Shown piece after piece: positions 18,772 through 27,779 of a stretch of DNA of 64,000 nt. Each line of letters begins with the position of its first letter. The stretch's first letter is position 1. Source of the stretch: Fidelibacterota bacterium (GTDB taxonomy: Bacteria > Fidelibacterota > UBA8477 > JABMPR01); the NCBI GenBank assembly GCA_016845065.1, contig JAERTG010000082.1, positions 152,706 to 216,705 on the forward strand, given 5' to 3'. The notes under the pieces were generated by a model. It was not told the DNA's origin and did no database searches. It was given only the letters and a program-made list of their open reading frames with translations. The position numbers and the translations under genes were made by a program.

Positions 18772-19617
18772 CAGTATTGATCGATATTTGGTTTCTGCAT
18801 CATCTGAACGACTTAATAGGATAACCGGCACACGAGCTCCGACGATTACTCCACCAACCTTACAGCCACCAAGAGCAGAGAGACCCTTCACGAGATGATT
18901 TGCCGAGGTTGTACTGGGCATGAGAAAAACATCCACTTCACCTGCTATTTGCGAATCTAGCCCCTTTTTAATTGCAGCTTCTTTGGATAGCGCGACATCA
19001 GGAGCAATTGGACCTTCAATCGAAACCGTTTTTGATAGTGCTTCAACTACCTGTTGGGCTATGACTGTCTCAGGTATTTTTTCACTCACTGTTTCAACCA
19101 GGGTCATCATGCCAAAATGGGGGTGCTCCATACCCAGCAACTCGAGATATTGCTTGATGTTCACCACCATTTGTTGATAAACATTTTCATCGAGATGAAG
19201 ATTAATTCCCCCGTCACTTATGAAGAGCAATTTGTGATAATGTGGTGACTCAACGACTGCGATATGGTTTAACAGTTCACCTTGTCGAAGACCAGTATCA
19301 CGATCCAGAATCGCACGAAGTAATTCTCCTGTCTGGATTTTTCCCTTCATCAGCAAGTCAGCTTTATCAGCATGGATATGCTTTATCGCATCGACTGCTG
19401 GGTTATGGCTATCCACGATTTCAAAGTTGGAGCGACCAGAAGGAATAAGAGACTCAATTTTACCAGCATTCCCGAATAGGACGAAATGGGCTAGTCCTTC
19501 TTCCTGAGCTCTGTCGGCTGCATTGATGAGAACAGGATCTTCAGCAGCAACCAGGGCTACTCGTTTAGGTTTAGCATTGCTTACGAATTGATGCAGCTCT
19601 TTAAAACTAGATATCAT
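18757..19617 (-). CDS. Phosphate acetyl/butyryltransferase family protein
   Basis: A 286-residue enzyme of the PTA/PTB family, which exchanges CoA and phosphate on acyl groups (acyl-CoA + Pi to acyl phosphate + CoA). Characteristic segments are DLLMKGKIQTGELLRAIL, ISDGGINLHLD, GPIAPDVALSKEAAIKKG, and VDVFLMPSTTSANHLVKGL. The length and lack of an N-terminal regulatory domain favour the butyryltransferase type over long Pta. No butyrate kinase gene is adjacent, so the physiological acyl group is unknown. Confidence 0.8.
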   Translation of the reverse strand: MISSFKELHQFVSNAKPKRVALVAAEDPVLINAADRAQEEGLAHFVLFGNAGKIESLIPSGRSNFEIVDSHNPAVDAIKHIHADKADLLMKGKIQTGELLRAILDRDTGLRQGELLNHIAVVESPHYHKLLFISDGGINLHLDENVYQQMVVNIKQYLELLGMEHPHFGMMTLVETVSEKIPETVIAQQVVEALSKTVSIEGPIAPDVALSKEAAIKKGLDSQIAGEVDVFLMPSTTSANHLVKGLSALGGCKVGGVIVGARVPVILLSRSDDAETKYRSILLGLV

Positions 19618-19635
19618 TTCTCATCCTGAAAATTA

Positions 19636-19678
19636 ACAAAAAGAGCCGAAGACTTCGGTAAATTTAGTCATCGGCTCT
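19636..19678 (-). terminator. Intrinsic terminator downstream of the barrel protein gene
   Basis: Read on the minus strand, an 8-bp stem (agagccga / tcggctct) encloses a 21-base loop that can form a smaller tcc-type hairpin, and it is followed by five T. It ends transcription of the gene at 19720-20313. Confidence 0.8.
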
Positions 19679-19719
19679 CTTCTGGACGCTGAACGTTGTA
19701 AAACGTCGATTAACTATTT

Positions 19720-20313
19720 CTAATCACTAAGAAATGATCTGATTCCAAATTTAACCAATAACTCCTGAGTATCGATATCATCAACATCAGTACCCTTTTC
19801 AAAGTTGTACTCAGCTTCTACAGTAAGACCAACATTCTTTGCCAGATTTAAAAGAAGACCTGCACTGGCAACTAGACCCAGCTCAGATTCATCTCTATAC
19901 ACTTCATCATCATTGTATAGGGTTTTATTTACGAGATAGTTAGCTCCACCTTTGACAAAGGGAGTTAACTCACTTTTCTTGCCACCAAAAAAGAAATAGA
20001 CCCTCGGGCCCAATGACATTGTAACGCCTTCCATAACATCTGGATCATCTTCGTCACCACTCTCTTGCATGGATTTTACGTACCCCAGATCAATACCAGC
20101 AGCAAACTGCGGGAACAGGAATAGTGCAAGGTCTGTATTTATGCCCCATACAGAGGCGCGCAAATCCTGACTCAGGTCAGTCTGGTAGGTTCCAGATCCG
20201 GAAATCATAATGGTGCCAGATGCCCTTGATGTGGAGTAGGAGCTCTGCCCATAGGCAAGATTGAGCATCCCGAAGATTCCCAAAGCAACAAGTAGTGTCA
20301 TTAATTTTTTCAT
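19720..20313 (-). CDS. Outer-membrane beta-barrel protein
   Basis: A 197-residue secreted protein. The signal peptide ends near NLAYG-QSS. Alternating hydrophobic strands follow, for example FAAGIDLGYVKSM, VTMSLGPRVYFFFGG, LGLVASAGLLLNLAKNVGLTVEAEYNF and a final LVKFGIRSFL, typical of a small OmpA-like 8-stranded barrel. I chose the ATG at 20313, which has AAGGAGA 7 bases upstream; the frame opens 24 bases earlier inside the DUF190 gene. The function is unknown. It is the last gene before a terminator. Confidence 0.75.
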   Translation of the reverse strand: MKKLMTLLVALGIFGMLNLAYGQSSYSTSRASGTIMISGSGTYQTDLSQDLRASVWGINTDLALFLFPQFAAGIDLGYVKSMQESGDEDDPDVMEGVTMSLGPRVYFFFGGKKSELTPFVKGGANYLVNKTLYNDDEVYRDESELGLVASAGLLLNLAKNVGLTVEAEYNFEKGTDVDDIDTQELLVKFGIRSFLSD

Positions 20314-20333
20314 GTTTATCTCCTTTAGATTAA

Positions 20334-21524
20334 TCACTTTTTAAAAAGCGATGAAAAATAGTTCTTTATTTCATCGTCACTGTGATTCTTGTCATCTTCA
20401 TCAGTTTTGATTGGATCTTCTTCGTCGACTGACTTTTTATAATTCTTCAGAGGGTTATCATCCTGCCCATTGTCGCCACCATCTTTTTCATCCGTGCTTG
20501 CTTTTTTAAGAACCTCATCAAAGCTATTAGCAAACTCTTCGTTGTCCAGATCGTTAAGCGCTTCTTCTATATCCTCTGGTTGGGGTTTGGAAAACTCACT
20601 ATCCTCCAATGTCTCTGCCTGGAACTGATCTTGAGTATCACCAAAATTGTCATCCGGGATAGCATGATCATCGTCCTGTGTTGCACTCAGATCTGCAAGT
20701 TGTAATACTGGCTTCTCCTCTTCGCCATCTTCATCTTCCTCGTCAATAAATGAGTCAGCCACTGGCTCAGGGCTATCACCCTCATCACCATCCAAAGTTT
20801 GTTCATCATCACTAAAATGAAAATCTGGACCCGCTGTCTCGTCATTCGTTTGCTGGTAATCAGGGGTCTCAGTGGTTACATCCTCAGGGTTTTCGTGTGG
20901 CGCAGCTTCCAATGGTTCTGAAGTGTCTGCTTCATCAAAGGAGGGGATTTCAACCTGAGGTTCTGCTGCTTTAACAATTACCTCCTCTATCCTTTCACCC
21001 TCGTCTGGCATTTTGAAGGCTTCATCCTGAGCTTCTGCGTCGGATGTAGCGGCGTCGCTTTCATCCTCATCCAAGGTAAATGCCTGGTTTTGTGGTTGAG
21101 AGTCAGGGGTGGCTGTCTTCTCAATATCTTCTTCAAATATTTGTGACTGATCCTCGTTCCCCTCGTCCTTAATTTCATCAGAGGTCTCTTCAGGAGAGTT
21201 GAATTTAGTAATTCGGACGTCTGTTCTGGTGAGAAGACCTTCCTTAATCATGGGCTGGATTCGTTCGATATATCTCTCAATTCGATTTACCCGACCCTGA
21301 AACTCTAATACCACGGGGAGATTTTCAGAGGATCGCAGGATCTTTAGCTTGGTTGATTCATCTTGAGCTCCAAAGAAGCCTTTATCACCTATTGTGACAG
21401 TTCCCCCTGATAACCGACTATTGAAGGCAATCTCCAGAAGTAGCTCATATAGGACTATCCCTTCATACTTATCATTTTTACTGATAAAGATGCAGAGTTT
21501 TTGACCTAAGTAATCGTCTTGCAT
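20334..21524 (-). CDS. DUF190 protein with a long acidic disordered tail
   Basis: A 396-residue protein. Residues 1-105 match DUF190, a PII-like ferredoxin-fold domain (KLCIFISKNDKYEG, GGTVTIGDKGFFG, LPVVLEFQGRVNRIERYI). DUF190 genes commonly neighbour crcB, as here 18 bases downstream of it. Residues about 110-385 form an extremely Asp/Glu-rich, low-complexity segment with no predicted fold, and the end is a basic-aromatic motif (EIKNYFSSLFKK). Ordinary DUF190 proteins are about 110 residues, so the tail is an unusual extension. A role in fluoride response is inferred only from position. Confidence 0.8.
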   Translation of the reverse strand: MQDDYLGQKLCIFISKNDKYEGIVLYELLLEIAFNSRLSGGTVTIGDKGFFGAQDESTKLKILRSSENLPVVLEFQGRVNRIERYIERIQPMIKEGLLTRTDVRITKFNSPEETSDEIKDEGNEDQSQIFEEDIEKTATPDSQPQNQAFTLDEDESDAATSDAEAQDEAFKMPDEGERIEEVIVKAAEPQVEIPSFDEADTSEPLEAAPHENPEDVTTETPDYQQTNDETAGPDFHFSDDEQTLDGDEGDSPEPVADSFIDEEDEDGEEEKPVLQLADLSATQDDDHAIPDDNFGDTQDQFQAETLEDSEFSKPQPEDIEEALNDLDNEEFANSFDEVLKKASTDEKDGGDNGQDDNPLKNYKKSVDEEDPIKTDEDDKNHSDDEIKNYFSSLFKK

Positions 21525-21542
21525 AAAATCATCCAGTTTTGA

Positions 21543-21923
21543 TCACCACAATTTAGCCATGCTAACCCCAGCCCAAACAGCAATAAGTGTCCCCATAACA
21601 TTAGTTAGAATATTTAATCCAGCAAACATCCATTCCCCATCTCGAGCAAGATGAAGTGTCTCAAGCGAAAAGGTTGAATAGGTAGTAAATGCCCCCAGTA
21701 TGCCAACAAACAAAAACATCCTCATTTCCTGACTTACAATCATCTTTTCTATAAAAAGGGTGGCTAACAGACCCAAAATAAAACTTCCCAAAATGTTTAC
21801 TGATAGAGTCCCAAAAGGAAATCGATCACCCAGGCGTTGAGCAAGTCCACTGAGCCATAATCGTCCAATGGCTCCTATGAACCCCCCTGACCCAACAGCC
21901 AGAATTTTACTAATGTCTAACAT
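21543..21923 (-). CDS. crcB: Fluoride channel CrcB/Fluc
   Basis: A 126-residue four-helix membrane protein that forms dual-topology dimers and exports fluoride. The family signatures are present: GGFIGAIGR near the N-terminus, the channel Asn in GTLSVNILGSF (N43), and GILGAFTTYSTFSLE with the TxxSTF fluoride-contact track (about residues 76-88). I prefer the ATG at 21923, which matches family starts; the ATG at 21941 would overlap the CPBP protease gene by 17 bases. No fluoride riboswitch is visible upstream of this gene set. Confidence 0.9.
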   Translation of the reverse strand: MLDISKILAVGSGGFIGAIGRLWLSGLAQRLGDRFPFGTLSVNILGSFILGLLATLFIEKMIVSQEMRMFLFVGILGAFTTYSTFSLETLHLARDGEWMFAGLNILTNVMGTLIAVWAGVSMAKLW

Positions 21924-21924
21924 T

Positions 21925-22821
21925 CTATTGGTCCACTTCATGAGGCTGCGGAATCAAGTAAACTCCATCGCATACCGCAGTTTTCATACTTCTAAAATAT
22001 ATCCAGCCCACAATAAATAGGACGGTGGAAACTATGATCCAGATCCATCCCAGATCAGCCAGTGTAGATGTCCCTTCATCCATGCTCATAAATAATCCTG
22101 AGAAAGCTGAAAAATTAAACAGTGCATGGGTAAGCATGGGAATGAGAATATTACCAGTCTTAGTCATCAACCATGCCAGTAGGAGTCCCAGAGCAATAAG
22201 TTCCACCATTGCTGGGAAGTAGAAAAGATAGCCCACATGGAAGAGGGCAAATATTATAGTTGGGATAACCATGGCAGGTACCACTGATCCATAATGATAA
22301 AACAAACTTTGTTGAAGGAGGCCTCGAAATAAAAATTCTTCGACAAATGGAGCTACTATGACAGCTGCAGAAATCAGGATCACATTGGCTAGAAGACCAC
22401 CATCAAAAAGCGTTTCATCCATTTGCTGGAGAAACTCAGGTAGGGGGAAATAAGGTAAAATGATCACCTCGAAAACGGAAACCAAACCAATCACACCAGC
22501 AACGAGCAAAACCGACATGGCCACGGTGACAAGTGAGACCTTTTGGAGGGGTAGTACATCAATAAGGGCGACTTTACGCTGACTTAAAATGAAAAGTGGG
22601 GGAACAAGTATTGCCACTTCACCGAGAAACATGATGATGCGATCTAAGAGGGCTGTGTTTTCCATTCCAGATATCATACTCTGGAGGCTGAGCCCTACAA
22701 ACAAACCAATAAACATGCTTGAGGCCACCATGAGATAAACTTCTCGGGTACTAAATATATGAAAGGAGAATCGTTTCAATTGATTTCGTCTTTTATTTCG
22801 ATTCCTGGATTCTACAAACAA
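21925..22821 (-). CDS. CPBP-family intramembrane metalloprotease
   Basis: A 298-residue inner-membrane protein with about eight hydrophobic segments. It has all three CPBP (CAAX protease/Abi) motifs: E161-E162-xxx-R166 (FVEEFLFRG), FxxxH at 191-195 (FALFHVGY), and HxxxN near 238-242 (THALFNFS). These coordinate the catalytic metal in Rce1-like glutamate proteases. Natural substrates in bacteria are mostly unknown. It is first in a three-gene set with crcB and the DUF190 gene, and lies downstream of the rplI terminator-like hairpin. Confidence 0.85.
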   Translation of the reverse strand: MFVESRNRNKRRNQLKRFSFHIFSTREVYLMVASSMFIGLFVGLSLQSMISGMENTALLDRIIMFLGEVAILVPPLFILSQRKVALIDVLPLQKVSLVTVAMSVLLVAGVIGLVSVFEVIILPYFPLPEFLQQMDETLFDGGLLANVILISAAVIVAPFVEEFLFRGLLQQSLFYHYGSVVPAMVIPTIIFALFHVGYLFYFPAMVELIALGLLLAWLMTKTGNILIPMLTHALFNFSAFSGLFMSMDEGTSTLADLGWIWIIVSTVLFIVGWIYFRSMKTAVCDGVYLIPQPHEVDQ

Positions 22822-22823
22822 GA

Positions 22824-22870
22824 ACGGGGCGAAAATGAGAGTTGGTACACAACAATCACTTTCACCCCGT
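22824..22870 (-). terminator. Terminator-like hairpin after rplI
   Basis: Read on the minus strand, acggggtgaaa pairs with tttcgccccgt (11 bp, one G-T) across a 25-base loop, then tcttgttt. It begins 22 bases after the rplI stop codon, so it probably ends the ribosomal operon. The T-run is imperfect. Confidence 0.6.
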
Positions 22871-22892
22871 CAAATACAGTCAGGGAGTCAGC

Positions 22893-23336
22893 TTATTCTT
22901 TGATAACCCAGACTTTGACTTCGGCTTTGATATCTGTAGCAACCTTTATTGGCACATTGTAGATGCCCAATGCCTTGAGGGGTTCCTCAAGCAGGATGTC
23001 GCGTTTGTCAATTTCATAACCTTTGCCTGCTAGAAGTTCTGCGATGTCTGCAGCAGTAACAGCACCAAAAACCTTATCTTCCTCACCCACCTTCACTGAA
23101 GTTTCCAGAGAAAGGTTACCAAGCTTGGCAGCCAGCTGCTCAGCTTGTGCAGTAGCACGAGCATTGCGATTATCCTTCAGTTTCTTCTCCTCTTCGAATA
23201 CACGAGAGAAACTTCGGGTAGCTGGATAAGCCAGTTTTTGTGGAATCAGATAATTACGGGCAAAACCATCTTTTACGTTGACGGTTTCGCCGGCAAGACC
23301 TAAGGAATCGATATCTTCTCGTAGAATAATTTTCAT
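22893..23336 (-). CDS. rplI: 50S ribosomal protein L9
   Basis: A 147-residue ribosomal protein. The N-terminal rRNA-binding domain shows MKIILREDIDSLGLAGETVNVKDGFARNYLIP-type residues with the diagnostic GFARNYLIP. A long connecting helix follows, then the C-terminal domain (GAVTAADIAELL). It is the last gene of the rpsF-rpsR-rplI set and starts 16 bases after rpsR. Confidence 0.97.
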   Translation of the reverse strand: MKIILREDIDSLGLAGETVNVKDGFARNYLIPQKLAYPATRSFSRVFEEEKKLKDNRNARATAQAEQLAAKLGNLSLETSVKVGEEDKVFGAVTAADIAELLAGKGYEIDKRDILLEEPLKALGIYNVPIKVATDIKAEVKVWVIKE

Positions 23337-23352
23337 GATCAGATCCTCTCTC

Positions 23353-23586
23353 TTAGGCGTTCTTTACGTCATTGGTATATGGCAATAAAGCAATATTCCG
23401 CGCACGCTTGATAGCAGTTACCAATCCTCTCTGATGCAGTGAGCAAGTACCTGTAATACGACGAGGTAAAATTTTGCCTTGCTCTGTCACAAAGCGACGT
23501 AGCATAGAGGGGTTCTTATAATCAATTTCCATTTTCTTGTTTTCACAGAATTTGCAAATCTTTTTTCTATAGGTGAACATTTTCAT
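23353..23586 (-). CDS. rpsR: 30S ribosomal protein S18
   Basis: A 77-residue basic protein with the S18 core ([20 protein letters not shown], then [14 protein letters not shown]). It keeps a cysteine pair near the N-terminus (CKFC) and another cysteine in TGTCSLHQ, so it is the cysteine-containing, zinc-capable form. S18 pairs with S6 on the 30S platform, and the genes are adjacent here with 31 bases between. Confidence 0.97.
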   Translation of the reverse strand: MKMFTYRKKICKFCENKKMEIDYKNPSMLRRFVTEQGKILPRRITGTCSLHQRGLVTAIKRARNIALLPYTNDVKNA

Positions 23587-23617
23587 ATAGAATACTCTCT
23601 TTCTCTAATCCGGCCGA

Positions 23618-24283
23618 TTACTCTGCGTCAGCAGGCTTTTCAGCTTCTTCTTCAGGTGTTTCGTCAGCGGATTCTTCAACCTCTGCTTCAGGAGCTGCTG
23701 GCTCTTCAACCACTTCAACTTCCTCTGCAACTGCTTCAGCTTTTTCCTCTGCGACTTCAACCGGTGTCTCTTCAGTCACTTCGGCTGTCTCAGCTTTTTC
23801 CTCAGTTGCATCGGCTGCAACTTCAGCTGCTTCCTCTACTACTTCCTCAGAAGTTTCATCTGCTGGTGCCGGTGCAGTTTCTTCCTGGTTTTCATAGCGT
23901 CTTGGTCGGTTTCCGTCTCTTGAATCTCTACCACCAGGACGTCTTCCACGTTCGGCTTCAAAAGCCTGTGGAACAGCCAGCGTTTCAAAATCAGGGAACT
24001 CATCTAAACGAATGGTCATATAGTGTAGTACACCTGATTCAATTTCAAACTCACGAGCCAGCTCAGAGATATCTGGGTTTTCGCCCTGGAAATGCATCAA
24101 AATGTAGTTTCCATAACGTTCTTTATCGATAGCGTAAGCCAGTTTGCGTTTACCCCAATGTTGGGTATTTGCAAGCTCGCCACCTACGTTCTTTAGGACC
24201 TCTTCCACTCTTCCAACAACTGCGGAGATTCCTTCACTATCAAAGTTGATATTTACAATATAAAGGCACTCATACTTTTTCAA
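23618..24283 (-). CDS. rpsF: 30S ribosomal protein S6 with a long acidic extension
   Basis: A 221-residue protein. Residues 1-100 form the S6 ferredoxin-like fold ([41 protein letters not shown]). Residues 110-132 are Arg/Gly-rich ([13 protein letters not shown]). Residues 133-221 are almost only Glu, Ala, Val, Pro and Thr. Typical S6 is 95-135 residues. E. coli S6 gains a short poly-Glu tail after translation; here an acidic tail of about 90 residues is genetically encoded. The gene starts 12 bases after hppA. Confidence 0.95.
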   Translation of the reverse strand: MKKYECLYIVNINFDSEGISAVVGRVEEVLKNVGGELANTQHWGKRKLAYAIDKERYGNYILMHFQGENPDISELAREFEIESGVLHYMTIRLDEFPDFETLAVPQAFEAERGRRPGGRDSRDGNRPRRYENQEETAPAPADETSEEVVEEAAEVAADATEEKAETAEVTEETPVEVAEEKAEAVAEEVEVVEEPAAPEAEVEESADETPEEEAEKPADAE

Positions 24284-24295
24284 GAGCGAACCTCC

Positions 24296-26455
24296 TTATA
24301 GACCTATGGTTGCGATCAGTGGCGCAATTACCAGTGATACAACCGACATTAATTTTATCAAAATATTCAGTGATGGTCCTGAGGTATCCTTGAAGGGATC
24401 ACCTACGGTATCACCGACAACGGCAGCTTTATGAACTTCGGAACCTTTACCAAATTTGGCTCCATTAATTTCAACTCCGTCCTCTACCATTTTCTTTGCA
24501 TTATCCCAGGCACCACCAGCGTTCGACTGGAAAATGGCCATGAGAACACCTGTTACTGTCACACCGGCCAACAAACCACCCAGAGCTTCAGCTCCAAATA
24601 TGTATCCAACAATGACAGGTGTGAGAATGGCTAACAAACCTGGCATCATCATTTCTTTAATAGCAGCTTCAGTGGAAATAGTTACACATTTTCCGTATTC
24701 TGCTTTCCCATCGGCAGAGTCAAAAGTCTTCTGATCTTCTGCAGACATTTCCTGACCTTCTTCATACTTGTTCATCACAACCAGAGCTGCAGCAAGTTCA
24801 GGAATTGATTTAAACTGACGGCGTACTTCTTCGATCATAGCCATTGCAGCACGACCAACAGCACCCATGGCCATTGATGAAAAGACAAATGGCAACATGC
24901 CACCTACAAACAGTCCAGCCATGACGCTGGCATCAGTAATATTTATACTCAGAGTTTCACCACGAATAGACTCAATTGTAGTACGGAAGGCTGCAAAAAG
25001 AGCCAGAGCTGTCAGAGCAGCAGATCCGATTGCGAAACCTTTACCAACAGCCGCTGTTGTATTACCTACAGCATCAAGTTTGTCAGTACGTTTTCGTACT
25101 TCTGCTGGTAATTGTGCCATCTCAGCAATACCACCTGCATTGTCAGAGATCGGACCATAGGCATCAATGGCTAATTGCATTCCAGTGTTGGCCAGCATTC
25201 CCAAAGCAGCCATGGCAATACCATAGAGACCTGCAAATTCAAAAGCTGCCATGATACTGGCTGCGATGATTAGGACAGGGACTGCAGTTGATTGCATTCC
25301 AACACCCAGACCGGCAATTAGATTCGTGGCAGGGCCAGTGGCTGATTGACTCACAATAGAATTTACTGGACCTGTGTTGGTACCAGTATAATGCTCAGTG
25401 ATGAATCCAATACCCAGACCGGCAGCCAAACCAATGGTGCTCGCCCAGAATACTCCCATGCTGGTATATTCGGCACCCCCAAGGGTAAAAGTTTCTGGAA
25501 GCATCATGGTGATCATGAAAAACATGACAACAACCATAATGCCCGATGACCCAAACTCACCAATATTGAGACCCTTCTGTGGATCGCCACCCTCTTTCAC
25601 TGACACCATAAAAGTACCAATAATTGAGATTATGATTCCAGCAGCAGCAATAAGCAGAGGTAGGAAAACAAACTCGGGTGCTAGTGCACCACTTACCATA
25701 ATGGTGGCTCCCAATACCATGGAACCAACAATTGATCCCACATAGGATTCAAAAAGATCAGCACCCATACCAGCTACATCACCAACGTTGTCACCAACGT
25801 TATCTGCGATTGTAGCAGGATTGAGCGGATGATCCTCGGGAATACCAGCTTCAACTTTTCCTACGAGATCAGCACCAACATCAGCGGCCTTGGTATAAAT
25901 ACCGCCACCAACACGGGCAAACAGGGCAATGGAGCTTGCTCCTAATGAAAAACCAGAAAGCACTGACATCACCATGCTCATATCTGTAAAGATTTCTCTA
26001 TAGACCAGGAATAAGCCACCGAGACCAATAACGCCTAGTCCCACAACACTCAGACCCATAACGGAACCACCGGCAAAGGCAACTCCAAGAGCTTTAGCCA
26101 GACCAGTTCGGGCTGCCTGTGATGTACGATAATTGGCTTTTGTTGCAACGCGCATTCCCAGAAAACCAGCCAAACCTGAGGCCAGGGCTCCTACAATAAA
26201 TGATGCTGCAACGAGGGGGCTTTTTCCTTCCCCACTATTGGCTACACCCAATAGAATGGCAACGGCAACAATAAAAATTGCCAGAATGCGATATTCAGCT
26301 TTCAGAAAGGCCATGGCACCATCGGCAATATGCTTCCCGATCAGTTTCATTTTATCAGAACCTTCATCCTGCTTATTGATCCAGCCTGTTTTCCAAAACG
26401 CAAAGGCCAAGGCAACAAATCCCGAAACGGGAACCCAGATCATCATTTCACTCAT
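24296..26455 (-). CDS. hppA: Membrane-bound ion-translocating pyrophosphatase
   Basis: A 719-residue integral membrane pump with about 16 helices that couples PPi hydrolysis to cation export. The catalytic signature [11 protein letters not shown] and the [19 protein letters not shown] and [16 protein letters not shown] acidic motifs are all present. The segment [21 protein letters not shown] has Ala where K+-independent enzymes have Lys (GNTTKA), so this is the K+-dependent type. That group includes both H+- and Na+-pumping members, so the ion is open. It is inserted between pth and rpsF in a housekeeping run, with 1-12 bases on each side. Confidence 0.95.
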   Translation of the reverse strand: MSEMMIWVPVSGFVALAFAFWKTGWINKQDEGSDKMKLIGKHIADGAMAFLKAEYRILAIFIVAVAILLGVANSGEGKSPLVAASFIVGALASGLAGFLGMRVATKANYRTSQAARTGLAKALGVAFAGGSVMGLSVVGLGVIGLGGLFLVYREIFTDMSMVMSVLSGFSLGASSIALFARVGGGIYTKAADVGADLVGKVEAGIPEDHPLNPATIADNVGDNVGDVAGMGADLFESYVGSIVGSMVLGATIMVSGALAPEFVFLPLLIAAAGIIISIIGTFMVSVKEGGDPQKGLNIGEFGSSGIMVVVMFFMITMMLPETFTLGGAEYTSMGVFWASTIGLAAGLGIGFITEHYTGTNTGPVNSIVSQSATGPATNLIAGLGVGMQSTAVPVLIIAASIMAAFEFAGLYGIAMAALGMLANTGMQLAIDAYGPISDNAGGIAEMAQLPAEVRKRTDKLDAVGNTTAAVGKGFAIGSAALTALALFAAFRTTIESIRGETLSINITDASVMAGLFVGGMLPFVFSSMAMGAVGRAAMAMIEEVRRQFKSIPELAAALVVMNKYEEGQEMSAEDQKTFDSADGKAEYGKCVTISTEAAIKEMMMPGLLAILTPVIVGYIFGAEALGGLLAGVTVTGVLMAIFQSNAGGAWDNAKKMVEDGVEINGAKFGKGSEVHKAAVVGDTVGDPFKDTSGPSLNILIKLMSVVSLVIAPLIATIGL

Positions 26456-26456
26456 A

Positions 26457-27056
26457 TTATTTTTCCTCCTCTACATCCTCAGCCTGAGCCTTACGGGGAT
26501 TGATATTGAAACGATTCATTGTATTATCAATATCATCAGTCAGCCAAAACTCAAGTGCATCAGCTGCTTTTCCCACCTGCTCGGGGAGAACATTTAAATC
26601 AACTTTAGAATAGTTTTCCAATACAAAATCTTCAGAAAGTCGTCGCCCCTGATCTCCACCTATCCCCATGCGAGTGCGTGGGAAGTTGGTGTCATTCAAG
26701 TGCTGGATAACTGATTGCATACCCCTGTGTGTTCCAGCACCACCCTGCTTGCGCAATCGCAATTCAGGGAAGAGAATATCTAGATCATCAAAAACGATCA
26801 TACAATCTTCTACTTCGATTTTGAAATAATCTGTCAAATGACGTACTGCCTGACCACTATTATTCATATAGGTGGTTGGTTTCATCAGGATTGCTTCCCG
26901 CTGTGCACTTCTGGCGAATACATAATTGCCCTTGCCTGGCTTAAAGCTGACCTGCCAACGGTGGGCAAGTTCATCAATAACCATGAAACCAGCGTTGTGT
27001 CGGGTATTAGCATACCGATCCCCCGGGTTTCCAAGACCAATGATGGCTCGTAGCAC
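26457..27056 (-). CDS. pth: Peptidyl-tRNA hydrolase
   Basis: A 199-residue enzyme that recycles peptidyl-tRNA released during translation. The catalytic features are visible: Asn in IIGLGNPG, His in [11 protein letters not shown], and Asp in MIVFDDLDI. The conserved [12 protein letters not shown] loop is present as well. It follows rplY by 21 bases and precedes hppA by 1 base, so all three are surely cotranscribed. The gene order rplY-pth is widely conserved. Confidence 0.96.
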   Translation of the reverse strand: MLRAIIGLGNPGDRYANTRHNAGFMVIDELAHRWQVSFKPGKGNYVFARSAQREAILMKPTTYMNNSGQAVRHLTDYFKIEVEDCMIVFDDLDILFPELRLRKQGGAGTHRGMQSVIQHLNDTNFPRTRMGIGGDQGRRLSEDFVLENYSKVDLNVLPEQVGKAADALEFWLTDDIDNTMNRFNINPRKAQAEDVEEEK

Positions 27057-27077
27057 AATACGTCTTCTTGATACCGA

Positions 27078-27755
27078 TTATTTTTCTTCGCTATCTGCTT
27101 CAGCTTCTTTATTCTCGCCGTCTTCTGATTCTGATCCTTCTTCATCCTCGAATTCCAGATCGTCTTCATCAACCTCAACAACTGGTTCTTCCATTTTCTG
27201 TGGAATAACGACAGATATGATCGTGATATCTTCGGCGAGGAGCACTTCATAGACATCACTCTTGATGTCACTGGCGTGGATACCGTCACCAATATTTAGT
27301 TCAGAAACATCGACTTCAATTGAGTCAGGTACATCTTCACCCTTACAGCGAACCACGACTTCGTGGATGGGCTGCTGAAGGACACCACCTTCCTGAACAC
27401 CAATAGCAAGACCATTAGCAATGACAGCTACAGGAATTTCAATGATGTCACGAAGACGGACACCGAAGAAATCCATATGCAGGATTTTGTCAGTTACAGG
27501 ATGCCACTGGACATCTTTCACCATGGCTCGACGTTGTTCGCCGTCAATAGTGATGTTAAAAATTTGTTCTCCTGAATGCATAGCTTCGCGCAGATGTGTT
27601 TCGGTCATAACATATGACTGAGCCTCTTCGCCACCGGAATAGAAATTCACGGGGACAAGACCCTGTCTACGGAGATTTTTTGCTGCTCTCCGACCAAATT
27701 CATTTCTCTGCTCAATCTGCAATTCGAAACGTTCTTTTGTTTTTGCTTGAGCCAT
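27078..27755 (-). CDS. rplY: 50S ribosomal protein L25 (general stress protein Ctc type)
   Basis: A 225-residue long-form L25 that binds 5S rRNA. The N-terminal L25 domain (NEFGRRAAKNLRRQGLVPVNFY) is followed by the TL5/Ctc C-terminal beta domain (IVRCKGEDVPDSIEVDVS-like residues at about 127-195). The last 35 residues are acidic and disordered. The gene follows prs by 24 bases, as in many bacteria. Confidence 0.95.
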   Translation of the reverse strand: MAQAKTKERFELQIEQRNEFGRRAAKNLRRQGLVPVNFYSGGEEAQSYVMTETHLREAMHSGEQIFNITIDGEQRRAMVKDVQWHPVTDKILHMDFFGVRLRDIIEIPVAVIANGLAIGVQEGGVLQQPIHEVVVRCKGEDVPDSIEVDVSELNIGDGIHASDIKSDVYEVLLAEDITIISVVIPQKMEEPVVEVDEDDLEFEDEEGSESEDGENKEAEADSEEK

Positions 27756-27779
27756 TTTTACTTCCTTTATCTCTTTATA

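Noticed and set aside
21525..22892. Fluoride riboswitch for crcB
   Set aside because: The leader and intergenic sequences of the CPBP-crcB-DUF190 set have no recognisable crcB aptamer; the only structure is the rplI terminator-like hairpin.
23656..24132. Plus-strand Leu/Gln-rich 158-residue frame
   Set aside because: It is the antisense reading of the Glu/Ala-rich S6 tail; the low-complexity composition explains the open frame.
24867..25745. Several plus-strand frames over hppA
   Set aside because: All are antisense to a strongly conserved membrane pyrophosphatase and lack their own signals.
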